A stretch of DNA of 64,000 nt, from the NCBI GenBank assembly GCA_035772405.1, contig JAYKKM010000474.1, positions 560,001-624,000 on the forward strand, read 5' to 3'. The DNA is from Chrysogorgia sp. JL179-B06 (taxonomy: Eukaryota > Cnidaria > Anthozoa > Scleralcyonacea > Chrysogorgiidae). Positions 29,641-41,565 of this stretch are shown piece after piece. A program made the translations under genes and the position numbers. Each line of letters starts with the position of its first letter. Within the stretch, counting starts at the first letter, position 1. The notes below the pieces were generated by a model, which was not told the DNA's origin, searched no databases, and saw nothing but the letters and a program-made list of their open reading frames with translations.

Positions 29641-30419
29641 CGCAAGAGGGGGGGGGGGATCTGGTGGTGACGCCCGCAGCAAAACCGGAGACGGCAAATG
29701 AACCAGTATCACAGTCGAAAAATCACTATTCAAAATTGGGGGATCCACAGCAGAGGAACTGAGGAGTAAGTAACTGTAGTTATGAGTAAGTTAGTTAGTT
29801 TTATCTTGCTTTGTATTTGATTTTTTTTGGTTTTAATTTACCAATATAATTATGAGTACAAAAACAATCAAAAACATCCTGTGGCTAACCGTAGATTACA
29901 CTATTTTCTTCAATACCTGTAGTGTACCATAGCCATAGGTATTATAGTTTCTTGCTTTTCTATGATTCCGTCTTGGAACACTAGCTTAATGATTTAATTT
30001 AGCAGATAATATTACTGACAGATGTAGTTCGTGAGTTCGACACTCTAGATCAACAAAAAATCATCGACTTTTCCTTGATAGTAAATTAAGGGGGCGCTTC
30101 ACACCAGTTGTTCATGAAAATTCACAAAACTTAGACCATCGCTATTTAGCAGGTTTTTAACTCTAATATGCAAAACCTAGATAATTTTAGAAACTGCTGA
30201 ACTCCAGCTAGAATCAACTGGTATATGGAAAACTAAAAACGTTGCTAAGGCAACGGGAAAAACAGATTGCAAACATGATTTTTCTATAACTCCTGTTAGA
30301 AAGTAGATTACCTAAAGCTAGACCTGTGCTAAAAATGGTTCATTTTCATCAAAAAACGGTAGTGAAAAATGTCAGGGGGCAGTTCACATAGGTCCGAAAA
30401 TCAGGTTTCGAGAATCAGG
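29641..30419. other. Non-coding stretch
   Basis: No gene is seen. Two patches, gggcgcttcacaccagttg (about 30093) and gggggcagttcacatagg (about 30375), resemble each other and may be ends of an unrecognised repeat. Confidence 0.3.
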
Positions 30420-31110
30420 TTTGCCGTTACGAAATGAAATCGTTACGGTTAAGCCTTGTGTGCACACGATACGTCATGAAATGACATGAAACCGTCATGC
30501 TAACCGGAACGATTTGAAACCGCAATGCTAACCGGAACGATATGAAACCGTAACGAAATTATTCCTTACCGGCATCGTGTGAACACCTAACCGCAATGAT
30601 TTCATCACGGTTTTACCAAACTTTTTTCTCAGCTAAAAAATACGGGATAAAAGAAGCGCGGTGGCGGGAATTTTAATAAAAATGGAGTTAATGAAGTTGA
30701 TAGTTGGGTTTTCCACATTACAACTGAGCTTAAGTTTATTACAACAACGTTTGACGGACAGTAACTTAAAAGAAAATACGCATTTTATTTACCATTTTAT
30801 CGCAGCTACTGTATATATAGGCACCAACAAACACAAACGAAAAAAGAAAAAAACGACAACGCGGACGATTCTGGACTTGACCTGGATGAAGTTCTTCTTG
30901 GTGGAAGAACTTTAAAGAGGGATAATAACGTTTAATCGTTAATGGCAGTATCGAATATGATAGCGATCAAAACGGTCAGCAATAATCAAAAACTCGAAAT
31001 CATACCGGCATCGTGTGAACGCAACACCGTAACGGCATGAAATGATACCGGTACCGTGTGAAACATGATTTGATGCCGGTACGATTTGATGCCGGTACGA
31101 TTTCGTACCG
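30420..31110. repeat. Region of short CCGGAACGAT/CCGGTACGAT repeats
   Basis: The units taaccggaacgat(t/a)tgaaaccg (about 30495-30555) and gatgccggtacgattt (about 31065-31105), with inverted relatives, bracket an ORF-poor 450-bp middle. This looks like a non-autonomous DNA transposon with internally repeated ends. Its exact borders are not set. Confidence 0.5.
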
Positions 31111-31157
31111 GCATCGTCATTAAAATACACAATAACGGTAATTCCGAATAACGTCAA

Positions 31158-31268
31158 CATATTTATTAGAATTCAACGTTTCGACTAACTTGAAGTCATC
31201 CGGTCAGTCAGCATTCCTGATGATGACTTCAAGTTAGTCGAAACGTTGAATTCTCAATAAATATGTTT
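31158..31268. repeat. Inverted repeat with hammerhead-like tail motif
   Basis: The sequence gaattcaacgtttcgactaa is repeated in inverted form 40 bp later, making a hairpin of about 40-bp arms. The right arm includes ctgatga (31217-31223), a GACT/AGTC stem and GAAAC (31240-31244). This is close to a hammerhead core of the Penelope type, but lacks a clear stem III. Confidence 0.6.
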
Positions 31269-31429
31269 ACATTATTCAGAGTTACCGTTATTGTGTATTT
31301 TATCAAAATACTTGGTGGTTAATCTCGTAAATTGTGTACCCTGATCAATATGTAAGTTCGTGATTGGGATTACTGATGATATCTGGCTATGGATAAAGGA
31401 TTACCTGCGAGATATCAACGATTTGTTAA

Positions 31430-31916
31430 AGTGCCCATAACCTCAAAATGTTTTATTGTCTTGTTTGGAAGAACTTTTGAAATGATAAAGCAACTTCTTT
31501 TGAAGATTTTCGTTTCTTTGCTTTCTTTTTGAGATATATCAGTAATTGTGTGATATGCAAATGTCTGGAATTGTGTCACACATGCATGATGACTTATTGG
31601 AGAAATGTGTATATCTCTTTCATTCTCGAACGAAATCCTTTAAAATCGAGAGGTTTGGTGTTGTGGGAGAAACGCACATACGTGTTATTCACACTTAGCT
31701 TTAGTGTTTTTATTTTATGAACGCAAAGATATATAACATTCTCTGATAACTGATATGATTATGCATGTGTGACGAAATTCCGTATATTTGCATATCAAAC
31801 AAACTGATATATCTCAAAAAGAAAGCGAAGAAGTGAAAATCTTCAAAATAAGTTACTTTATCATTTTAAAAGTTCTTCCAAATAAGACAATAAAACATTT
31901 TGAGGTTAGGGGCACT
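31430..31916. mobile_element. TTAA-flanked MITE in LINE
   Basis: The left end agtgcccataacctcaaaat and the right end are near-perfect inverted repeats of about 90 bp. TTAA lies at 31426-31429 and 31917-31920. The terminus AGTGCC matches the MITE at 402. Confidence 0.85.
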
Positions 31917-32101
31917 TTAACGGATCAAAGTCGGACTCACGTGAAGTTAAATTCGGAATACCTCAGGGGTCAGTTTTGGGACACATTCTTTTCTCCATGT
32001 TTTGTAACGACCTTCCCGACATTATATGTGATGAGGAAGGGATAATAGAAATGTACGTGGATGACACCACTATCTACGTGACTGGATCAAACCCTGATCG
32101 A

Positions 32102-32666
32102 GGGGTAAATTACTCTGAAAAAAGCGTACGAAGATTCTTGGGATAATTTTTGCAATTTTTCTCGGGATTCTGGGATTTTTTTGTCAACTTTTCAGGGATT
32201 TTTGGATTTTTTCAAGATTATTTTCGAAATATTTTCCCCGTTTTTTTTTCCGCCGAACTTTTTCCGCAATTTCGAATTAATAAATTCCGAATAAATATGC
32301 AAAACTTACCCAAACACGTGTTTGTCGCCATTTTTCTCCCGACCTCCTGTGATAAAAAATTCTTACATGAAGTATTGCACTGAACATGGAGATTTCGAGG
32401 GTATGGAATGGATATAAGGGTATTTTAAGAGTTTAAATAGGATATTCCGTGGGAGATTTTTCAAAATTTGATGGATATCTCGATTTTGCGATGATGTTGA
32501 GGTTTTTATTGTTTTTTTCCGAGTATTTTCTGAAATATTTAGAGATTTCGTAGGATTTTTTGGGATTTTGGGATTTTTATTAAAATTAGTAAGATTTTGG
32601 GATTTTTTAAAAGATTTTTTTGGATTTTTGACGAAGTGTACGAAGATTTTCAGAGTAATTTACCCC
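32102..32666. mobile_element. MITE in LINE with TCGA duplication
   Basis: Inverted ends ggggtaaattactctgaaaa and complement. TCGA is duplicated at 32098-32101 and 32667-32670. The inside has a repeating ggattttttggga-like simple pattern. It falls just after the LINE's YVDD motif. Confidence 0.85.
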
Positions 32667-33547
32667 TCGACCATGAAAATGTTGTTAATACTTTGAATGG
32701 TATATTGCATAAGCTGTCAGAGTGGTGTCTCGAAAATACAATCACTCCTCACTCGGGAAAACCGAATACATGTTATTGGGGTGCTCCAAGTTTATACGAC
32801 CCTTTCAACAAATCAGGCTTGCAAATAGAAATATTAAACAAGTCTATTCGAAAACATGCCTTGGTTTAAAAGTTGACTCTTGCCTAAAATGGGATATCCA
32901 TGCCTTGAGAACGGTTGAGTCATTCAACCGGAAGTTGAATTTACTTAAATCATTCCATTTTCTTTCTCTGCAAGCAAGACTGGACTTAAACTTTAAAGTT
33001 ATCCCGCAATCAATAACTTATGGAATTCATACCTGGGGAACAGTGGGTAAAACAGTATTCGACATATTAGAAAGGACCCACATCAGGGCAGCAAGGATCA
33101 TCTATGGTTATGCCTGGGACCAACCTTCAATTGAAGTCCAAAGGCTAACAAACTGGAGGCCTCTTAAATTATTTTATTACTTAAAATTATTAAATTTAGT
33201 TTTTAATTGTTATCATAATTTGGCACCTCTCCCGCTCCAGGAATTATTTAAAAAGAGAGAGAGAGAGTGTATAATTTTAGAAAAATAAATTGTCTTAGTT
33301 TTCCAAAATGTAAGATGGATTGCATGAAGAAATCTGTTGGGTATCAAGGAGCAATTTTATGGCATTCATTAGAAAATGAGGCAAGATCCTCAACCAGTTA
33401 CGTTGTTTTGAAGTACAATTTTATACAGAATTTTAAATGAGTTTGGTGTTTTGTAATTATTTAGAAATAATGTTCATGACCACTTCAGTTTTTACTGTAC
33501 TTAATATCGTGATTAAATAAAAGCATATTATTATTATATTTATTATT

Positions 33548-33810
33548 ATCTTCTCTTGATCGGTGAAACTGGGCGACGCCTTTCAGACAGGTTTGCTGAA
33601 CATCTTCGTTCCGTGAGGAACAATGATGTTGACAAACCTGTAGCCCGCCATTTCAACAGCTCCAACTATTTGGTTTCAGACATGAAAGTCTGTGCCATCC
33701 TTCCCATCTCAGGTGGTAACGATAACCGGAAACGGCAAGAGAAGCGTCTCATTTTTAAACTTGGCACCACACATCCTCTTGGTCTTAACGAACGTTTTCC
33801 TTTTATTTAA
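33548..33810 (+). pseudogene. Penelope-like element GIY-YIG endonuclease fragment
   Basis: The ORF has IGETGRRLSDRFAEHLRSV followed by VARHFN and RQEKRLIFKLGTTHPLGLNE. This is the second half of a GIY-YIG nuclease as found at the C terminus of Penelope-like elements. The GIY half and all upstream parts are missing: it starts directly after the LINE tail. Confidence 0.8.
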
Positions 33811-34195
33811 TTTCCTTCAAGTTTTTTGTTATTTTAGTTTGCTTGGAACTTTTTATTATTAGCTTATGCACTTTCCTTTTCAAGTTTTTGTTTCTTACTG
33901 CAAATATATTATCGCCTAATCCCCTTGGATATTCGACCTATCATTTCTCCCTCCCCCTCAGTCTGTTTGCTGATCAACTGTAAAAATAGCGAATAGAAAA
34001 AGGCTTAGAGGTAATTACTTCCGTCCCTCACATGTCCCTCATACGGAATATTTAATAAAGAGACATGCTATGCGTTCGCAACGCGTTCGTCACACTAACA
34101 ATACTAATTACTTTTTGTGCGTAACGCCCTTTGTTCTGCCTATTGTTCTATTGAAATACTAATGAGGCGGCATCCTTTGATTGGTGAACGGGGGG
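33811..34195. other. Non-coding, probable 3' tail of the Penelope fragment
   Basis: T-rich sequence without genes. It likely includes the untranslated tail of the endonuclease fragment. Ends in a poly-G run (34190-34203). Confidence 0.3.
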
Positions 34196-34510
34196 GGGGG
34201 GGGTTATCTACTCAGAGCTATCTTTCTGGACGCAAACATCGTGTTGCTCTCGAGGGAATTCATTCGGATTTCGGAACGGAAAAGTTCAACATGCTGGTGT
34301 GCCTCGGTCCCCTGTTGTTTCTTGTTTATATTAATGATATTGCAGATGATATTGACTCTAACGTTTTTATATGCTGATGACTCAATGTTGTTTGAATCAT
34401 TGATTCACCTACTGTATCTGCTGTTAAACGTAACTGTGATCTTGTATCTGTAGCAAACTGGGAAAATAAATGGATGGTAACAATGAATGCCTCTAAAAAT
34501 CTCGCTTAAT
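34196..34510 (+). pseudogene. LINE reverse transcriptase fragment
   Basis: A frame with GPLLFLVYINDIADDI is followed, after a frame break, by LYADDSMLF, the RT motif B/C region. A stretch with ANWENKWMVTMNASK follows. It is short and broken. Confidence 0.75.
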
Positions 34511-34990
34511 GATTTTCCATAAAAAAGATTTTTTTACTCACGAGTTACTATATCAAAATAATGATGCCACCGAGGATTAATTATATATGGTCACCAGTAA
34601 TATAACCAATGCTCCTCTTGCTGCCTTTACAATATCTGTCCGTCTTATATGACCGATTTTAACTGCGCCAGACATGAAAGATTTAATATACAATGGCAGA
34701 GATTTTTCGCATTGATCAATTTGATATTTTCCGCTGATTTTTTCATCATCGTTCTAAGTCGGCTAAACAATTACACATGTACAAAAATTAAACCAATTTG
34801 GTTAAATATTTCCTACTTTTCTAAACACGGTGATTTTGGTCCACTGGCTGCCACAAATCATGCATAGAAAATATAGTGTTTGTTGTGTATAAATAGCTTG
34901 CGCATCGTGTTTATTAGTATGAGCTCCTGTGCGGGTGGACTGGTGTAGTTGGGATCTCTGCAAAGACTCTGCTCCGGGTAACTAGCTGTT
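34511..34990. other. Non-coding stretch
   Basis: No recognisable gene or repeat is seen. Confidence 0.3.
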
Positions 34991-35380
34991 GTGGTCTATA
35001 GTGGTTACCACACATGTCTATGAGTTGGGAGACACAGGTTCATATCCTGGGTCGGACCACCACTCAGGGCCTTAAAAATAACGAGGAGAAAGTGTCGCCT
35101 TTGCAACAACACCAGCAAATGGTAAGACTTTCGGGTCTTCTCGGATAACGACCTCAAATCGTAGGCCCTCGGAACCCTATCAATCGGGCTTCTATCTAGC
35201 CTACGCATAGACGGCGGAATTCCTCTTATTACCCTCTTAATCCCCCATTAATCAGGGCCGGATACGGAGCGTCTGCACGCAGGCTAGCTTCTAGCCTGCT
35301 GGGGAATTCCGTTCACTTAAAAGAGTGATAAATAGAATAAACTAAACTAACCTCTATATCTTAACCTCTCATTGAGGGGG
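34991..35380 (+). mobile_element. tRNA-derived SINE
   Basis: The first 72 bp fold like a tRNA: GTGGTCT pairs with GGACCAC as acceptor stem, TAGTGGTTACCA serves as A box, GGTTCATATCC as B box, and CAGG/CCTG as T stem. About 300 bp of non-tRNA body follow, ending in an A-rich part (aataaactaaacta). The anticodon loop is enlarged, so this is a SINE head and not a working tRNA. Confidence 0.65.
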
Positions 35381-35735
35381 AAGGGGGGCAGCAGAGAATG
35401 GGGTTACTGTTTTACTTTGATAAACTTGATAAACTGTATTTACATTGATTAATGTCAATTCATACCATAAACATATAGTAACATATAGACATAGAGGGAG
35501 CATATCCAGTTTTATTAGTCTATATATTTATACGAGTTTTTACAGGAGAAAGGGAGGCTGGCTATGTACTTCGGCTCGTATCTGCACGCATTCCCTTTGT
35601 CGTATCAAATATTTTGATTGGGGGCCTATATTTGCATTGCGTAGCCCTAGTAAGGTACGGTCGCATATTGAATATTGATGTATCTTGTATTACACCTGAC
35701 CAACCCTAGTATCCTATAATTTGACTTAGCATTGC

Positions 35736-36228
35736 TCAGTGATTTATTTTGACTACGACAGGTTGACAAAAATCCAGACTCCGAGGTATCGTTTTGATTT
35801 GGTACATACAAGTGGAGTACCATTTATAGTGAATAATCGGAGGACCATTTAGTGAGTAATCAGAGGCAACTGTATTTAATTTACGTGATATCCGTTGGAC
35901 TTGCATTTGATCACTTGCATTTGAGACCGTCATAAGAAGATCTGGAGTTAAGGCTGCTAAGGTCGTCCTGTAGCGATGTATAGCATCATCAGCTGTGGAC
36001 TTTATATAGAAAAACAACATCAGGGCCCACCTGAAAACAACATCAGGTACACCTAATGTCACTAGAACAACTTTTGATGTTACACCAAGAACTGTTAATA
36101 CTCGTTGACGACGATTTGGCAAGTATGATTTGAACCACTCTAACAGCTTGCCTCCTAAGTCGTAAAGGCGTAATCTTTGAAGAAGTTTCACATGGCATAC
36201 TACGTATCTCTAGGTATATGATATCCAT
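35736..36228 (-). pseudogene. LINE reverse transcriptase fragment
   Basis: The minus strand reads LLQRLRLYDLGGKLLEWFKSYL, NRRQRVLTVLGVTS and LVTLGVPD, then a degraded ADD-type region and a C-terminal SRSLDFCQP. This is the finger/palm part of a jockey/CR1-type RT with several breaks. Confidence 0.75.
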
Positions 36229-36633
36229 TTGCTATCCACCATCAAGTCACACAGGATCTTCCCGCGATAAATCCGTGTTCAACAATTGAATGTTTAATTG
36301 AATGCCTAAAGAGTCGTGTTTGTATATCCATCGTGAATTGCGGATGCCATAAAAAACCATCAGTATTCTAAACCATGGTGCGATTAAAATATTCTCAGCC
36401 AAATATTCTCAGCTTAAATCGTTGGGATTTTTAAATTAATGGAATTTTCTTTAACTTTGGTTTCATCTGTTTCCTCACATGGACGGACACCAGCTTCAGG
36501 TAGTGTTACTGTTGTGCTACTCGTGCCGAATCTGTTGCCATTTTTATCAATCGCCTGTAAATTATTCCTGGTAGAATAATCGCGGTTAACCTCCATACTA
36601 CGAAATAGCACATCGTACACATGTGTCCCCAGT

Positions 36634-36923
36634 TCATCCACCAGTCCCCATGTGTTCCTCAACCAAACCCAAAGTAATGGAACTAAAAAGCTGTAGTTTG
36701 GTGTAATGGGGTCTATTCAGTGACGCCACGTTAATGTACGGTTGCTGCAGCGGGATTATGGCACTATTAACAGACGGCAACAATGGCTCCCAATTTTCAT
36801 CTACATTTTCATAAATTTGAGGACGAACGCTAGCCACATCAGCTGGTTCTGCAGAATTCTCAGTATTCTCATGTTCAATGGGAATTACTTTACCGAAATG
36901 AAACACAGCATATGGCTCGTATT
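36634..36923 (-). CDS. Receptor cytoplasmic-tail exon with YxN motifs
   Basis: The acceptor tttctcttag precedes 36923. Entered in phase 1 from the transmembrane exon, the frame reads YEPYAVFHFGKVIPIEHEN onward, with QIYENVDENW and PYINVASLN. Both YENV and YINV are pYxN sites of the kind that bind Grb2-type SH2 domains. The frame stops at 36634. Another open frame downstream (36662-36414, TEEL/GTSSTT text) may be a further tail part after a frame change or alternative splice. It is the last exon seen of the kringle/TSP1 gene. Confidence 0.6.
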
Positions 36924-37322
36924 CTAAGAGAAAAAGCAAATATACGAGCGATTATTAAATAAGTTCCGTCTTACGCACGCTGTGATTGGTCAGCACGTAC
37001 TACAAATACGCAAGTAATGCAAACACGAACATGAAGTCATAGCACATTTAGTCTTATTTTATAAGAAAAAGGAAATGGACCCTTTGTTTTTACATAAGCT
37101 GATATAAACACTCGAGGAATTTTGGAAAATTCGAAAGTACTGTACTTATATAAAGCCTCGGGCTCACACAAACTTCTCCCAAACTCCATCACGTGTTTAC
37201 ATCATGCCATGTACACATTGGCGGATATTATCTATTTCCGTAAATGGTGAGAAAAGGATCAGAGAGAGAGTGAAGAGAGGCGGGAAACGGAAAGGAACAA
37301 GACAATATGTTCGCGCACTCAC

Positions 37323-37424
37323 GTCGTTTCATTCTTCGATATGCTAATATTCCAAAAATGATTAACATTACCAGAATTACTGGGGAAACACCAACACCAA
37401 TTGCTATTTTCACGGTATTTATTC
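37323..37424 (-). CDS. Receptor transmembrane exon
   Basis: This 102-nt exon lies between acceptor ggtttttag and donor cgac|gtgagt. It is phase 1 at both ends. It encodes IAIGVGVSPVILVMLIIFG, a single transmembrane helix, and then YRRMKR, a basic stop-transfer. It joins in phase to both neighbours and completes a type I receptor layout. Confidence 0.65.
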
Positions 37425-38087
37425 CTAAAAACCATCAAGATAATATCTGATTATATCAAGCAATCGTCGAGAAGGATTTCAATAGGATTAGTAATATTGT
37501 TAGATTATATAAAATAACATTCGGAAATCTTGAGCCGCGGTAATTGGCTAAAGTACGTGTTTCCAAACCTCGATAGAAACATGGAAATCTAACGCCATAA
37601 CATACAATGACACTAATAATAAACATAATTATATTTATTACTAGAAATACGTGTACGCAACAACCCCTCGCCCGCTATTGCCAATCTGAACAGATTTTCA
37701 AACTGCTTATTTTTTGGGTGCAATTTGTGGGTAGTGCACTGAACAGAACACAAGTGGGCAGTGTTAGAAACCAATTGTGTAACTCTTGATTATTGAAATT
37801 AATAATTAATTTTAATAATTATTAATTTCAATAATAATTTTATTAATTATATATTACAAAATTAAAGTTAATTATGTCAGTTATGGTTTTCATAATAAAT
37901 TTCCACATGCATGTTTTACAGTAACAGTGGCATACTCATAATTTTACTCAAAGTACAATTGTATTCACTAGACTGCATAACCTTAATACATACATGTACC
38001 CTACTGTAATAATGTAATCTGCATGTTCCTTATTGTCTAAATTGTCAGTATAAGCAGATACCAAAAGATACAATACTTAAATTTATC
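37425..38087. other. Intronic non-coding DNA
   Basis: No gene. A 46-bp palindrome (ttattgaaattaataattaa ... complement) sits at about 37791-37836. Confidence 0.4.
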
Positions 38088-39410
38088 CTAGACCAAATTG
38101 ATAAGCCTGATAAATCTTTTATTCTTTTAGAAGACTTCGGTTTATTTTATTAACATTATATAATTATGGCACCACATACATGTACCAGTATTTCAATGGT
38201 AATTCAAGTACCGGTAACACAATTTCAAAAAGATGAAATGACAAAAGCCCAATGCAACAAAGAATGATATTGCTTAATCTAATTATTTCACCAATATATA
38301 TGTATTAATTCAGAATGAAATTCCTTTCAGCTGCAGTTCTTGTCAGTGAGGTGATACCAATTGTTTAATCCCTAACATGTTCCCCTGACACAGTGAGTGT
38401 TAACCTACAGTACCCAATTATACATTATAAAGTATTTATCCTTCAAAAGCTGTGTAAAATATACATATTGCAAGCAGGACTGGCACTGTCCAGACAAAGG
38501 TGAATTTACACAGACACACTAAGCCATTGGCCAGAAGGGCATGCCATAATATCAGATGAGCGTAAACACTGATTGTTATAGCCAGTATGCCATGCATGTT
38601 TACACTATTAAAGTCAATAAAATGTGGCTGGCCAGGTTGGTCCTATAGATTTGCAATATACTGTATGTAAACAGCAAAGTTTGTACTTTTTTACATCCTA
38701 ACTACCAGACACCAGTATACTCTCTATATTAGCTAATTTTCGAGTTTTGCAATGAGCGTTGTCTGACTATATATTGATAAGCTCGATAAACCTTTTATTC
38801 TGTTAGAATACTTCTGTTGCTTTTATTATATAATCTTATTATATTATACTGTATAATTATGCATACATGTACCGGTATTTCAATGGTATTCAAGTACTGG
38901 TAACACATTTAAAAAAGATGAAATGACAAAAGCCCATAATATGCAACAAAGCACAACATTGCTTAATCTAATTATTTCACCAATATATCATTAATTCAAG
39001 ATGAAATTCCCTTCAGCTGCTTGTTGTCAGTGAAATGATACCAGTTGTTTAATCCCTAACGTGTTCTCCTGACACAGTGAGTGTTAACCTACCCAATTAT
39101 ACATTATACAGTATATATCCTACAGAAGCTGTGTAAATATATACATTGCAAGCCTAGGACTGGCATTGTCTAGGCCTATAATACAGGACAAAGGTGTTTA
39201 CACAGACACACTTAGAAGCCATTGGCCAGACCAGCCATCAGATGAGCGTATAAACACTGATTGTTATAATCAGTGTGGTGCATGTTTACACTATTAAAAT
39301 CAGTAAAATGTAAGCCAGGCCCAAGGTGGCATCCAGCCAGCTATAATCTGTACTTTTTTACATCCTTACCAGCAGTACCGGTACTGACTATATAGGCTAA
39401 TGATCAAGTA
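38088..39410. repeat. Tandem duplication of about 650 bp
   Basis: The segment from gataagcctgataaatctttt (38088) to about 38740 is repeated from gataagctcgataaacctttt (38775) to about 39410. The copies share blocks such as gacaaaagcccaa, ccctgacacagtgagtgttaac and ggccagaagg/ggccagacca. They differ by small indels. No ORF. Confidence 0.75.
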
Positions 39411-39562
39411 TTGCAATTATTCCATTGTGGATGAGGTTTCAAAGTGACCGAGTGAAACAATGGTGATGGATAATTTAAATAAAAGTATAAAACCTACCAT
39501 TCAAAATTTGTATTAACATTTGTTATTCTGCAATATTATAATAAAGCACAAAATTTAAATGG

Positions 39563-39592
<30 letters not shown>

Positions 39593-39594
<2 letters not shown>

Positions 39595-39898
39595 AGGGTG
39601 ACTGCAAATAGCAGTTATCTTCATCCTGCTTATCAGCACTACACTGATGAGGCCCAAAAGGCCGAAACGGTACCGTCTGTAGTTAGATATCGCTCTATGA
39701 CCTTTAGGTCATATTGAGCGCTCTACAGGATGAACCACTGTCGCTTACGCATTGTGCGCACGCTCACTGCTTGCAGTTTGAGCGCTCTGGCATGGTTTTT
39801 GATGTCCCACATTTTGTGTGCATCAAGGGTGACTGCAAATAGCAGTTATCTTCATCCTGCTCATCAGCACTACACTGATGAGGCCCAAAAGGCCGAAA
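39593..39898 (+). repeat. Retrozyme-like 231-bp direct repeat, 1.3 units
   Basis: The sequence caagggtgactgcaaatagcagttatcttcatcctgct ... ccgaaa occurs at 39593 and again at 39824, 231 bp apart. Each copy ends in a hammerhead core. The second copy is cut off after GAAA by a ta microsatellite. Unit size and self-cleaving motif match animal retrozymes or Penelope terminal repeats. Confidence 0.75.
39638..39683 (+). ncRNA. Type I hammerhead ribozyme
   Basis: All conserved parts are present in order. Stem I is ACTACA (39638-39643) with TGTAGT (39678-39683). The core is CTGATGA (39644-39650). Stem II is GGCC-caaaa-GGCC (39651-39663), followed by GAAA (39664-39667). Stem III is CGGT/ACCG (39668-39675), followed by TC before the cleavage point at 39677/39678. 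Stem III has no loop, typical of retrotransposon hammerheads that work best as dimers. A second core (39869-39898) lacks stem III and the cleavage site. Confidence 0.85.
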
Positions 39899-39901
39899 TA
39901 G

Positions 39902-39961
<60 letters not shown>

Positions 39962-39980
39962 TGTATATATATACTGTATA
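39899..39980. repeat. TA microsatellite
   Basis: Alternating at for about 60 bp, then ctgtatatata repeats. A shorter run occurs at about 39562-39588 on the other side of the retrozyme repeat. Confidence 0.9.
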
Positions 39981-41058
39981 TATATTAGCAGTGTTTTGCT
40001 TAAATTTGTTAAAGTAAGATTGAGCTGTAAAAAGTGGCCAAGTTCACCATAGCAACTGGTCTTGCTATGCAAATTTTGAAACGATTTACATTTTCAGATA
40101 TTTAGAAATATATTGTTTCCAAAATATGCAGATGTTTATAAATTAGCATAGCATGACCAGTTGCTACGGCCAGCTTCGCCTGTAAATTAAGGCAAACAAA
40201 GATTCAAAGAACACTGGTCTAAACAATGCGCTCGTTACTCGTCATTTTGTTTACAATTTTTACTGATCTCTCCAAACCTGACTTCGTTTACCTAGCACCA
40301 ACTTGTCGCCTTTGTTCACGATCTTTTGACCTAATAGTATGGAGTTTCACTCGCGATTTTCGACGCCTTTGTTCACAGTCTTGTAACCATACCTGTTGTT
40401 GGTTTGGTTTTCCAGCAGGCAATATCGGACTTTACTTCCTCTCGTCTTCTCGTCTTTGAACTCTGATGAAGGGCTCCGCTCCAAACGTCAGTATTTCGCC
40501 ACTAAATTATTGGCAGTTTACCACCTTTTCACTTTGGTACTTTTTTACTTCCTGTCATTTCACGTTTTTTCGAGTTTCCAATGCTGTTAAATTCACAAAC
40601 AGTAAAAATCTCTTTTGGAAAATAATACAAAATGTTCCCGGGTCACGACCTAGATAAATATCCTTGTAGATCCATAACTATCCTTGTTTACTCACTTTCT
40701 GTTTGAAACTTTTATAGCGTAGTTGCTAATTTACTACTGTAATACAGTACTGTAGTTATGCGCTTTGTCCTAGTGACGTCATCAGCGTTCAATAATTTTT
40801 GTTTTGGACACCTCCGTTCAATAATTCACAGTATTCAACGGAATTGGGGAACAGTGTTGAGATGAACTGGTACTTTGTGTTAGGTATGCAAAATGGTTGC
40901 AACAATTCATTGGTCTGCAGATTACACCAGTCACAAGTGATTGATGTGGCGGCGCGACCGGGCCCCTTGCAAGGTCCCAGGCTATTTTGCCCCCCCCTTC
41001 TCACCGACCTTGTGATTCATGAAATAATCAACTATAAAAAGACACCAAAGACTGTTAA
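39981..41058. other. Intronic non-coding DNA with Penelope-like tail motif
   Basis: No gene. At about 40463-40488 the sequence ctctgatgaagggctccgctccaaacgtc resembles a hammerhead core with one changed base (CAAAC for GAAAC). Confidence 0.4.
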
Positions 41059-41561
41059 AGGGACACTCCGGCCGAAATACAAATGTAGTTCATATGAAAG
41101 ATCTTACTGACTTTAGATTATTTCCAAAGTTTCAGCATTCCTATCAATTTAGTTAAGAAGACGTGGCTACTTGAAGTTGGAGAGTTTGTCCAATTTCGAC
41201 GCCATTTTGTTTCTCAAATATGACATCACTGAGTGACGTGATCTCGTATTATGCCTAAGAAGCTCCTCTACTTTCCTGCATGATGAACTAAATAGTTTAT
41301 TTCGACTAATTTTCGTCCAAAGACCATTCACAATAACTATCACTATGTGATCGCCATCAAAACAACTCCACTGACGATAAAGAATCACTCAATGACGTCA
41401 TATTTTCAAAACCAATATGGCGTCAAAATCCACAAATTTTCAACTTCAACTAGCAATATCTTCTCAACTAAATTGATAGGAATGCTGAAACTTTGGAAAT
41501 AAACTAAAGTCAGTAAGATCTTTCATATGAACTGCATTTGTATTTGGGCCGAAGTGTCCCT
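41059..41561. mobile_element. TTAA-flanked MITE, 503 bp
   Basis: Ends agggacactccggccgaaat and near-complement (ggccgaagtgtccct), with inverted arms of about 110 bp. TTAA lies at 41055-41058 and 41562-41565. No transposase. Confidence 0.85.
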
Positions 41562-41565
41562 TTAA

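Larger units (their letters stand above)
31325..33540 (+). pseudogene. Non-LTR retrotransposon reverse transcriptase, nested insertions
   Basis: Fragments in order: DIWLWIKDYLRDI (about 31370-31420), a GIPQGSVLG-type motif (about 31958) and the catalytic MYVDDTTIYVTGS (about 32050-32095). After the insertion comes the C-terminal thumb region (KVIPQSITYGIHTWG, RTHIRAARIIYGY, TNWRPLKLFYYLK). It ends in an attatt-rich tail near 33540. Two MITEs split it (31430-31916 and 32102-32666), and frameshifts are present. It is a dead LINE copy. Confidence 0.85.

Noticed and set aside
30661..30915. 84-codon ORF with a Lys-rich C terminus
   Set aside because: It slightly resembles the start of Harbinger-type nucleases, but the similarity is too weak. 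It lies in a repeat-rich stretch.
40226..40657. Three overlapping plus-strand ORFs
   Set aside because: They are hydrophobic and low in motifs, overlap in different frames, and lie in an intron beside a Penelope-like tail motif.
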